A stretch of 25,681 bases of DNA, taken from NCBI GenBank assembly GCA_043818555.1, contig JBDRFP010000017.1:1-25681 (forward strand). The letters run 5' to 3'. Numbering within the stretch: position 1 is the stretch's first letter; every line of letters starts with the position of its first letter. The translations under genes and the position numbers were made by a program. Source of the DNA: JAUYIW01 sp043818555. GTDB lineage: Bacteria; Patescibacteriota; Patescibacteriia; UBA9934. The notes beneath the pieces were generated by a model that did not search any database, had not been told where the DNA came from, and was given only the letters and a program-made list of their open reading frames with translations. This document shows, piece by piece, positions 13,633 through 19,851 of this stretch.

Positions 13633-16314
13633 CTTCTTGCTCTCCACCTTCGCTTTCTCCTTCTCGCCCTCGTCGAGCTTCAACTCCTGCTGAGCCTTCT
13701 CAGTTCTAACAAGCGTTACGCTCGAAACAGTATCGCCCTCGTTTTTAAATCTCATCACCCTCACGCCTTGCGTAGCTCGTCCCAAAACCGACACCGAAGT
13801 CACGGCTGTGCGAATAACCTGCCCCTGAGCAGATACAACCAACAAATCACGCGTATCCTTATCCTTCACGATTCGCGCAGACACAAGCTTGCCGGTTTTT
13901 GCCGTTACCTTGGCAGTGCGAATTCCCATACCCCCACGATTCTGCGCCTTGTATTCAGTCACCTTTGTTCGCTTCCCAAATCCATTTTCCATAATTACCA
14001 GCAAATATCGCCCCTTCTTCAAGTCAGCTTGATTAGCCATTGTCATCCCAATAACACTGTCATCGCCCTTCAATTTGATCCCGCGTACGCCTGCGGCAAC
14101 CCGGCCCATGGATCGGATATCTTTTTCATTAAACCGGATGGCCATTCCGTTTGCGGTCGCAAGAACAACATCGTCGTCGCCAATGGACGCCTTTGCCCAT
14201 TCAAGCGAGTCGCCGTCCTTTAACTTAATTGCAATAAGTCCTGATCGGCGAACATTGTCAAAATCATTCAAATCAGTCTTTTTGATTGTCCCACCGCTTG
14301 TAACCATTACAATAAATTTTGCACCTTCAAGATCACGGCCTTTGAGCGTTGCGGTAATCTTCTCGCCAGGAGCAAGCTGGAGGAAATTCACAATCGCCTG
14401 ACCCTTGGATGTGCGTGTCGCTTCAGGGATCTCATAGACCTTCAGCTTGAACACGCGCCCGCGGCTGGTGAAGAACATTAAGTCCTGATGAGTGGTAGTT
14501 GCAAAAATCGACTCCACCACATCTTCTTCCTTGGTTGTAAGCCCCATCACGCCCTTGCCTCCACGCGCTTGTTTGCGGAATCCTTCCGGGTCAACACGCT
14601 TAATGTATCCGTCGCGAGTCATCATAACCACGGTCTCCGAATCCGGAATAACATCTTCCATTGAAAACTCCTTCACGCCCGATTTGATTATCTTCGTACG
14701 CCTATCCTCGCCGAATTTATCACGGATTTCTACAACTTCGTCGCGGATTATGCCCATCAACTTTGTGTCCGATTTCAGGATCGACTGAAGTTCCTTAATG
14801 AGCGCTAACTTTTCTTTGTATTCAATTTCAATCCTGAGTCGCTCGAGGTTGGCAAGGCTCTGCAGCTTCATTTCAAGAATTGCAACAGCCTGCCTCTCAG
14901 TCATTTTAAACTGCTTCATCAAATTTTTCCTTGCTTCATCGCGATCCTTTGACTTTTTAATTGTCTTGATTACCTGATCGATTTTAGCAAGCGCAATTTT
15001 AAGACCTTCCAAAATATGAGCGCGCTCTTGCGCCCGCGCCAAATCAAACTCGGTTCGACGACGAACCACTTCGCGGCGGTGCTTAATAAACTCCTCCAAA
15101 ATACCCTTTAGCCCCAAGACGCGCGGCTGAACCCCGCCATCAACCAGCGCCACCATGTTATAGTGGAATGCTGTCTGAAGCGATGTCGACTGATAAAGAC
15201 GATTCAAAACCTTGCGCGGGTAGGCATCTTTTTTAAGCTCAATCACGACTCGAACGCCATCCTTGTTGGACTCGTCGCGCAAATCTCGAATGCCCTCCAA
15301 TTTTTTACTACGCACCAAATCGGCGATCTTTTCCAAAAGCGTCGCCTTATTCACCATGTACGGAATTTCAGTAACTATAATGTCGCTAGTGCCCTTTTTA
15401 CCCTCCACAATCTCCGCAGCTGCGCGAACGACCACTCCACCCTTTCCTGTTGCGTACGCTCCCTTAATGTCACTTGCTCCGTACACTATGGCTCCTGTTG
15501 GGAAATCAGGTCCCTGAACATGCTCCATAAGATCATCGAGCGTGGCATCCTTTTTGTCGATTAATGTTAATACTGCGTTGCTTATTTCACGCAGGTTGTG
15601 TGGCGGGATGTTCGTTGCCATTCCAACGGCGATTCCGACCGTGCCGTTCAAAAGCAGGTTTGGAAGCTTTGCCGGAAGAACCGACGGCTCTTTATGCGAC
15701 CCGTCATAGTTTGGACGAAAGTTGACCGTGTCCTTTTCAATATCAATCAAGAGTTCCTCAGCGATTGCTTCGAGCTTTGCTTCGGTGTAGCGCATTGCCG
15801 CAGCAGAGTCGCCATCCATGGAACCAAAGTTTCCCTGGCCACGCACGAGCGGGTGCCGGTAAGAAAAGTCCTGCGCCATTCGAACCATTGCTTCGTAAAT
15901 GGAAGAATCGCCATGAGGGTGATATTTTGCCATCACTTCTCCGACTACATTCGCAGACTTGCGGAACTTTGCATTGGCGCGAAGCCCTATGCTCCACATG
16001 GCGTAGAGAATGCGGCGCTGAACCGGCTTTAACCCATCGCGAACATCCGGAAGCGCTCGAGACACTATGACCGACATTGCGTAATCCAAATACGCCCGCT
16101 TCATTTCATCGGTGATGGCCTGAGGAATCATTCGATCATTGGTCGCGATCTCGGCTTCTGACGAACCTTTCTCTAGCGTCTCTTCAACCTCTGCGCTCTT
16201 CGCCTTTACCTCTTTTACTTTCTTGGCCGCCGCCTTTCCGGCTGCGTTTACCGACCCTGATCCGGCCTTGCCCTTCTTGCTGTCGGGCTTTTTCACTGGT
16301 GCTTTCTTCGCCAT
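13630..16314 (-). CDS. gyrA: DNA gyrase subunit A
   Basis: 894 residues. The first 60 or so are a Lys/Ala/Glu-rich extension before the usual start region (NDRMIPQAITDEMKRAYLDYAMSVI...). The breakage-reunion domain holds HPHGDSSIYEAMVRMAQ (132-148) and the DNA-cleaving tyrosine in AAAMRYTEAK (Tyr176). In the quinolone-resistance region, Ser137 matches E. coli Ser83, and Glu141 replaces Asp87 conservatively. The coiled-coil tower is at about 420-530. The C-terminal beta-pinwheel begins at about 555 with the GyrA box QARGGKG (582-588), which marks it as gyrase rather than ParC. A charged tail ends the protein. Gyrase introduces negative supercoils with GyrB, which is not in the window. A membrane-anchored gene lies 7 bases upstream. 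Confidence 0.97.
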   Translation of the reverse strand: MAKKAPVKKPDSKKGKAGSGSVNAAGKAAAKKVKEVKAKSAEVEETLEKGSSEAEIATNDRMIPQAITDEMKRAYLDYAMSVIVSRALPDVRDGLKPVQRRILYAMWSIGLRANAKFRKSANVVGEVMAKYHPHGDSSIYEAMVRMAQDFSYRHPLVRGQGNFGSMDGDSAAAMRYTEAKLEAIAEELLIDIEKDTVNFRPNYDGSHKEPSVLPAKLPNLLLNGTVGIAVGMATNIPPHNLREISNAVLTLIDKKDATLDDLMEHVQGPDFPTGAIVYGASDIKGAYATGKGGVVVRAAAEIVEGKKGTSDIIVTEIPYMVNKATLLEKIADLVRSKKLEGIRDLRDESNKDGVRVVIELKKDAYPRKVLNRLYQSTSLQTAFHYNMVALVDGGVQPRVLGLKGILEEFIKHRREVVRRRTEFDLARAQERAHILEGLKIALAKIDQVIKTIKKSKDRDEARKNLMKQFKMTERQAVAILEMKLQSLANLERLRIEIEYKEKLALIKELQSILKSDTKLMGIIRDEVVEIRDKFGEDRRTKIIKSGVKEFSMEDVIPDSETVVMMTRDGYIKRVDPEGFRKQARGGKGVMGLTTKEEDVVESIFATTTHQDLMFFTSRGRVFKLKVYEIPEATRTSKGQAIVNFLQLAPGEKITATLKGRDLEGAKFIVMVTSGGTIKKTDLNDFDNVRRSGLIAIKLKDGDSLEWAKASIGDDDVVLATANGMAIRFNEKDIRSMGRVAAGVRGIKLKGDDSVIGMTMANQADLKKGRYLLVIMENGFGKRTKVTEYKAQNRGGMGIRTAKVTAKTGKLVSARIVKDKDTRDLLVVSAQGQVIRTAVTSVSVLGRATQGVRVMRFKNEGDTVSSVTLVRTEKAQQELKLDEGEKEKAKVESKK

Positions 16315-16321
16315 AAATTTG

Positions 16322-16759
16322 TTATTCGATTACATCTTCTGAATTTGATTCTAATGAATTCTCCTCTGGCTCAATATCTACAACTTCTTCTTCGATGTCA
16401 TCGTCATTGACATTGCCATCGTTTTCGTCAAGCCGTTCAACCACCCCCTCCGCCACCGCTTCCAGCGCGCGATCCTGCGCAAGCTGTAACAAAATCGCGC
16501 TCTCTACACCGCCGATCACATCTTCAAAATCTGCTCCCAACACAGGCGCATATTCTTCCATCTCCTCACTAAATGCTATCCCTTCATCAAACTGCCGCTG
16601 CACTTCTTCGTAGCTTGTCTGAATCTGCTCAATCGACGCGGCAGAGAACATATTGTTCACCTGGAGCGCCCACACGCCAACCACAATCACCATTCCGATA
16701 ATTGTCGAAGTAATGATTGCCTGTTTGTATTTGTGGGGCTTGCGCCGTATGAGCTTCAT
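16322..16759 (-). CDS. Membrane-anchored acidic protein upstream of gyrA
   Basis: 145 residues. A basic start (KLIRRKPHKYKQ) precedes a single membrane helix (about 14-34, IITSTIIGMVIVVGVWAL), giving an N-in, C-out topology by the positive-inside rule. The rest is helical and acidic; 40-105 could form a coiled coil (IQTSYEEVQRQFDEG, ESAILLQLAQDRALEAVAEGVVERL) and the last 40 residues are nearly all Asp/Glu/Asn/Ser. No known family. It ends 7 bases before gyrA, so the two are probably co-transcribed, although a role in DNA topology is not implied. Confidence 0.8.
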   Translation of the reverse strand: MKLIRRKPHKYKQAIITSTIIGMVIVVGVWALQVNNMFSAASIEQIQTSYEEVQRQFDEGIAFSEEMEEYAPVLGADFEDVIGGVESAILLQLAQDRALEAVAEGVVERLDENDGNVNDDDIEEEVVDIEPEENSLESNSEDVIE

Positions 16760-16780
16760 AATTTTCTAGACTGACCAACA

Positions 16781-16870
16781 AAGTGGCTGAGTGATTGAAC
16801 TTTTCGACTACCCTGATCATTAAATCACTATTGCAAATTGGTCATTGGGCACTTGTGAGTTGGTCATTTA
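16781..16870. repeat. Spacer with GTGGCTGAGTGATT and ATTGGTCATT words
   Basis: AAGTGGCTGAGTGATTGAAC (16781-16800) belongs to the family also seen at 17561 and 24115. TTGGTCATTGGGCACTTG and GAGTTGGTCATTTA (16837-16870) belong to the family at 2107-2164. The second block runs up to three bases before the stop codon of the next gene. Confidence 0.7.
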
Positions 16871-16872
16871 CT

Positions 16873-17520
16873 TTAGGCCCTTGTCAACACCGCTACCTTA
16901 ATGTCGTCAGTTGGCAGGCTTCCCTTTTCGATTTTAAGTTTATTCGCATCCTCTCGCGGACAGCTTAAGTCCTTACAGAACGCTTCGACTCCGGCAAGTT
17001 TAACTTTAAGCCCCTGAACATCAAAGTATGACGGGATTACAAGGCGAGGCTCAATTTGGGAAACAATGTCAGAAGCCACTGCCTTGTCGATTACAGGGCC
17101 GCCGCCGACAGGAAGAATTAATACATCAATGTTGCCGAGCTTTGTTAGCTCAGCGTCGTTAAGGTCGCGGTCGAGCGCTCCAAGAAATGCAATGCTAACT
17201 CCTTCCAGATCGATGCGGTACACCGTATGCTCGCTGCCGTCTTTTTTTGGAGCGCGCACGCCAGCAGCAAAAGCGCCTTTAACTTCAAACTCGCCAGCAT
17301 GAGTAACCAAAAACGGCTTTCCTTCCTCCTCACCATGAACCGCGTCCGTATTATTCGCCTCAGGCGCATCGTGAGACTGCAGTACCATGGAGGCCGTTAG
17401 AGTTCGCGGGAAACGAAGACCTACTGAATTGTCATACGGATCGGTTACAAGTGTAACTTCTCTCTGGCCGGTTTTTCCTTTGATTGAAAAACAGCCCAAG
17501 CCGTGCCAAGAAATCATCAT
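16873..17520 (-). CDS. Metallo-beta-lactamase-fold (UlaG-like) protein with degenerate metal site
   Basis: 215 residues starting MMISWHGLGCFSIKG, as in UlaG/YtnP-type MBL proteins. Then TLVTDPYDNSVGLRFP, the place of motif 2 (SHDAPEANN, His50), THAGEFEVKGAF, a late strand-turn FLGALDRDLN, and VLILPVGGGPVID. In active members motif 2 is SHxHxDH; here only the first His is kept and the Asp-His pair is Glu-Ala or absent. The Gly-Glu-Phe/Tyr-Glu motif is retained. So the fold is clear but hydrolase activity is doubtful. A promoter about 100 bases upstream gives it its own transcript. ATG codons 1 or 2 could serve as start. Confidence 0.85.
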   Translation of the reverse strand: MMISWHGLGCFSIKGKTGQREVTLVTDPYDNSVGLRFPRTLTASMVLQSHDAPEANNTDAVHGEEEGKPFLVTHAGEFEVKGAFAAGVRAPKKDGSEHTVYRIDLEGVSIAFLGALDRDLNDAELTKLGNIDVLILPVGGGPVIDKAVASDIVSQIEPRLVIPSYFDVQGLKVKLAGVEAFCKDLSCPREDANKLKIEKGSLPTDDIKVAVLTRA

Positions 17521-17527
17521 AAAATGT

Positions 17528-17590
17528 TAAGTTGTTGAGTGATTGGTTTTTTGCTAAATAACTCAGCCACTAAATAACTAAATCACTGCG
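17528..17590. repeat. Leader of the MBL-fold gene made of GAGTGATT / ACTCAGCCAC words
   Basis: It contains GTTGAGTGATTGG, and the 15-base ACTCAGCCACTAAAT (17561-17575), which is the exact inverse of 24118-24132. It lies inside the predicted 5' leader of the MBL-fold gene. Confidence 0.7.
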
Positions 17591-17625
17591 TAATTAGACT
17601 ATATTTACCTCAAAATAACGGGCGT

Positions 17626-17654
17626 ATTATAGCATGATTGTTCCGTGGTCGCAA
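17626..17654 (-). promoter_or_regulatory. Promoter of the MBL-fold gene
   Basis: On the minus strand: TTGCGA (17649-17654), a 17-base spacer ending TGC, and a consensus TATAAT (17626-17631), an extended -10. The leader is about 100 bases. Confidence 0.82.
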
Positions 17655-17660
17655 GCTAGA

Positions 17661-17777
17661 TGTGAAAGAGGTTATTACGGAAAGCGCAGAGGTTAAATGG
17701 GAGATCAAAAAGAGGTTAAATTTCGCATTTCGCTTAACCTCTTTGTTTGTCGCATAATCTCTATTTAACCTCTCCAA
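17661..17777. repeat. GAGGTTA word repeat, spacer copy 1
   Basis: Three direct AGAGGTTA words (near 17667, 17688 and 17711) are followed by inverted TAACCTC words (near 17733 and 17766), so the block can fold back. The 32-base stretch 17665-17696 matches the inverse of 19701-19732 at 29 of 32 positions, and the rpsA stretch 21001-21032 also at 29 of 32. Confidence 0.85.
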
Positions 17778-17780
17778 CAC

Positions 17781-17806
17781 AAAGAACGGCCACTCGACCG
17801 CCCTAA
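17781..17806 (-). terminator. Terminator of the coiled-coil gene
   Basis: Minus-strand stem GCGGTC / GGCCGT with a GAGT loop, followed by TCTTTGTGTT. It is a modest hairpin with two G-T pairs. Its loop and ACTCGACC wording resemble the terminator at 9636. Confidence 0.6.
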
Positions 17807-17832
17807 AAAGCTAATAAAGCTAGCGGAGCTAT
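17806..17832. repeat. AGCTAATAAAGC words containing a stop codon
   Basis: AAAGCTAATAAAGCTAGCGG is followed by GGAGCTATT. This is the family seen at 8981-9060. The TAG stop of the coiled-coil gene (17829-17831) is part of the GCTA word. Confidence 0.7.
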
Positions 17833-18506
17833 TCTTCTTCGTGCAGCACCGTATTCCAATACTCAATCTCCTTCACAATCTCCTCCTCAGTTGGGTCTTT
17901 CTCTGTAATCGACCACCCTTCTTCGAGTCGATCACAAATCGTATTAATCTCCCCAGTCCATTTTTTATCCTCGCTTGCCATCGATCGCAACTGGTCGATC
18001 ATTTTCTGCAACCTTGCTGCTTCCTTGGTCCAATTCTCAACCAACTCCGCGTACTGCGCGTGCTTCTTTCTCGCACGATCGTCGCACTGGCTGTCGATTA
18101 CATCCTCGGACAGCAAAATCGCTTGCGTGATCTGATGCCGCTCCTCGCCGGAAAAGCTCTCTTCAAACATTTTGCTTGCCACAAGATCGTCAAGCATTAC
18201 TCCGTGCTTTGTAATATTCTCCGTTTTTTTTCGAACATCGTCGTCGAGCCGCTCAAAAGCAGCCGTCTGCAGGCGCTGCTCTTCATCGCCCTCGCAAAGT
18301 TCATGATACGCCTTGCGATACGGATACTCCTTTCGGCCGATCATGCTAACGGCCTGATGAATCTGCTTTTCTGTTGATTCCTGATTCGTTGCCAATTCAT
18401 CATGAAGCTTAGTGGCTTCTTCAATGAGTTCAGGTGGCGAAAGTGGCACCATTTTATCAATGGCAATTTTGAATTGTTTTAGAAAACTTTCGTGAGGATG
18501 TTTCAT
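17829..18506 (-). CDS. Predicted coiled-coil protein, unknown function
   Basis: 225 residues from the ATG at 18506. Longer frames (to ATG 18524 or TTG 18548) are rejected because those codons lie in the promoter boxes. The protein is soluble, highly charged and almost entirely helical by composition (Glu/Lys/Leu/Gln-rich, few Gly and Pro), with likely coiled-coil segments at about 25-60 and 150-200 (KKHAQYAELVENWTKEAARLQKMIDQL). There are no catalytic motifs, signal peptide or membrane helix. I do not recognise the family. It is transcribed alone between its own promoter and a terminator, with a leader of about 15 bases and no Shine-Dalgarno site. Confidence 0.78.
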   Translation of the reverse strand: MKHPHESFLKQFKIAIDKMVPLSPPELIEEATKLHDELATNQESTEKQIHQAVSMIGRKEYPYRKAYHELCEGDEEQRLQTAAFERLDDDVRKKTENITKHGVMLDDLVASKMFEESFSGEERHQITQAILLSEDVIDSQCDDRARKKHAQYAELVENWTKEAARLQKMIDQLRSMASEDKKWTGEINTICDRLEEGWSITEKDPTEEEIVKEIEYWNTVLHEEE

Positions 18507-18519
18507 ATATTCTGAGTTT

Positions 18520-18548
18520 ATCATGATCCTGACTTGCCTGCCAGTCAA
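18520..18548 (-). promoter_or_regulatory. Promoter of the coiled-coil gene
   Basis: On the minus strand: TTGACT (18543-18548), a 17-base spacer and CATGAT (18520-18525). The -35 overlaps the T run of the upstream terminator, so termination of one gene and initiation of the next share bases. Confidence 0.6.
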
Positions 18549-18579
18549 ATTTAAAAGGGCCGACGTAGTGTCAGCCCTT
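18546..18579 (-). terminator. Terminator of the HAD phosphatase at 18673
   Basis: Minus-strand stem AAGGGCTGAC / GTCGGCCCTT (one G-T pair), loop ACTAC, followed by TTAAATTT. Confidence 0.8.
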
Positions 18580-18593
18580 ACGGGTCGTTATTA

Positions 18594-18664
18594 CCATCTC
18601 GACCGAGCCGAGCTTATCGGGCGAGCGGAGAGATCTCTCGACTCCCTTCGGTCGCTCGAGATGG
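18594..18664. repeat. REP-like palindrome 4
   Basis: The ends CCATCTCGA and the inverse within CTCGAGATGG are inverted repeats; CCGA/TCGG pairs just inside. The core contains GAGAGATCTCTC (18628-18639), a perfect 12-base palindrome. The CATCTCGACCGAG...GGAGAGATCTC wording is typical of abundant bacterial palindromic repeats. It ends eight bases before the stop codon of the HAD gene. Confidence 0.78.
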
Positions 18665-18672
18665 TGAGGGGG

Positions 18673-19521
18673 CTACCTTCGCATCATCGCAAGCGGCTCG
18701 AGCGAGTCACCGATGATCACTGCGTCGAGCTTGGGCCACATCTCTGGCATTCCCTTGCTACGGAACCTGGCAAATGCAGCCTCCACATCGTCGCCCATCG
18801 GCAGAACCATCACATTTACCGTACCTTCCTGGTACATCCCAATATCGCTCGGAGCGTCAGCGATCACCAGAAACTTATTGGCCGCATATCCGCGCTCTGC
18901 CATGTACCCTAAAGTCTTCTCATCCTTGTTGGTGCCAACTACAACGGAATCGCAGTCGATCCCAAAGAGCCTGCCTCTGTCGGTCCACTCCAACTTGAGC
19001 GCGCGGATGTTCACAAACAGCCCCTCCAGAACCATGCGAGCCTTGATTGCGTCGTGCAAGCCATAGCTCACGAAACAAACATCGTCAATATGTCGCTTGG
19101 TTGCCTCTCGCCGGAATGACTCTATGAGCTCCTTTGCCCCAGTACGCAAAGACAGTTTGGAAGTTCCCTCTTGGAGCTCCCGCAAAGTGACCTCTGCCTC
19201 GATCATGAGCTCTACGGTGCTGAAGATGAACTCGCACTCGGACTTGAACGTTCGGTCAGACTTCATCCAAGCCAAAACCGCCTCATCGTTCCTCCTAGCT
19301 CTCTCGAGCCCCACGAGCCCGCGTACAACATCCCAGTGGTTACCATCTAGGATCGTGTGATCGCAATCGCTGATGAGCGCCTTGGCGCTGGCAACGCCCT
19401 GGGTGAACTCAGGTCCGCTCCGGCGCATCAGGTTCACAACTACCACCGACCTGCCCTTGGGGGCATTTGCGAGATGGCGCTCGAAATCACCATAAGTCAC
19501 TGCCAATCGAAGATCGTACAT
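18673..19521 (-). CDS. HAD-family phosphatase, resembling pyrimidine 5'-nucleotidase type, GC-rich
   Basis: 282 residues from the ATG at 19521, which has GGAGG five bases before it; an ATG four codons earlier contains that site and is less likely. After a 47-residue N-terminal part comes motif I LISDCDHTILDG (Asp52, Asp54). A helical cap follows at about 60-145. Motif II is VCFVSYGLHDAI (Ser152). Then comes a strand region ALKLEWTDRGRLFG, a lysine in GTNKDEKT (about 202) and motif IV VIADAPSDIGMY (Asp222, Asp226). The order SYGL...I, then D-x-G-x-L-x-G, then N-K resembles cN-III (UMPH-1) nucleotidases, so a nucleotide substrate is a guess. High GC and strong Shine-Dalgarno site; single gene with its own promoter and terminator. 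Confidence 0.86.
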   Translation of the reverse strand: MYDLRLAVTYGDFERHLANAPKGRSVVVVNLMRRSGPEFTQGVASAKALISDCDHTILDGNHWDVVRGLVGLERARRNDEAVLAWMKSDRTFKSECEFIFSTVELMIEAEVTLRELQEGTSKLSLRTGAKELIESFRREATKRHIDDVCFVSYGLHDAIKARMVLEGLFVNIRALKLEWTDRGRLFGIDCDSVVVGTNKDEKTLGYMAERGYAANKFLVIADAPSDIGMYQEGTVNVMVLPMGDDVEAAFARFRSKGMPEMWPKLDAVIIGDSLEPLAMMRR

Positions 19522-19549
19522 TTCTTCCTCCATGTGAATGTGCGCGGTG

Positions 19550-19577
19550 ATGTTATCAAAAACAGGAGGAAAGTCAA
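19550..19577 (-). promoter_or_regulatory. Promoter of the HAD phosphatase
   Basis: On the minus strand: TTGACT (19572-19577), a 16-base spacer ending TTGA, and TAACAT (19550-19555). TGA precedes the -10, as in the other GC-rich genes. Confidence 0.65.
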
Positions 19578-19585
19578 GATTGCGT

Positions 19586-19733
19586 TTGGCGCAGAGGTTA
19601 AAAGGAGGTTAAAGAGAGGTTAACCGTTAAACCTCTTTGTAACCTCTTCGCTTGACGCCTTAACCTCCACGCCGCCAGCAATACCTCTTCAGCTTCAGGT
19701 GTAACCTCTTCGCTTGCCGTAATAACCTCTTTC
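19586..19733. repeat. GAGGTTA word repeat, spacer copy 2
   Basis: Three direct GAGGTTA words (19590-19622) are followed by at least four inverted TAACCTC words (19640-19730), including TAACCTCTTCGCTTG twice. The inverse, CAAGCGAAGAGGTTA, also occurs within the rpsA tail. The block fills the divergent spacer between the HAD gene and rpsA; nothing else is seen there apart from the two promoters. Confidence 0.88.
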
Positions 19734-19742
19734 CGTTCACAC

Positions 19743-19771
19743 TTGACAAAATCCTCCTCCTAATATACACT
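19743..19771 (+). promoter_or_regulatory. Promoter of rpsA-ftsH
   Basis: TTGACA (19743-19748), a 17-base spacer and TACACT (19766-19771), the same hexamers as rpmF. The leader is about 75 bases and has no Shine-Dalgarno site; a GGCGAAGCGCC hairpin (19829-19839) lies shortly before the start codon. Confidence 0.8.
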
Positions 19772-19851
19772 TCCCCCATCCTACAATCCTAATTATTAAC
19801 GCCCATTGGCCCGGAGTCTCAAATCGAGGCGAAGCGCCGGCGGGAAATTAT

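Noticed and set aside
13504..14223. 239-codon plus-strand open frame
   Set aside because: Antisense to the C-terminal part of gyrA and includes the REP-like element and gyrA terminator.
13630..16314. Alternative genetic code with TGA read as an amino acid
   Set aside because: Several genes end cleanly at TGA, including gyrA and the 8469-8900 gene, with terminators or repeats directly after; no conserved gene has an in-frame TGA.
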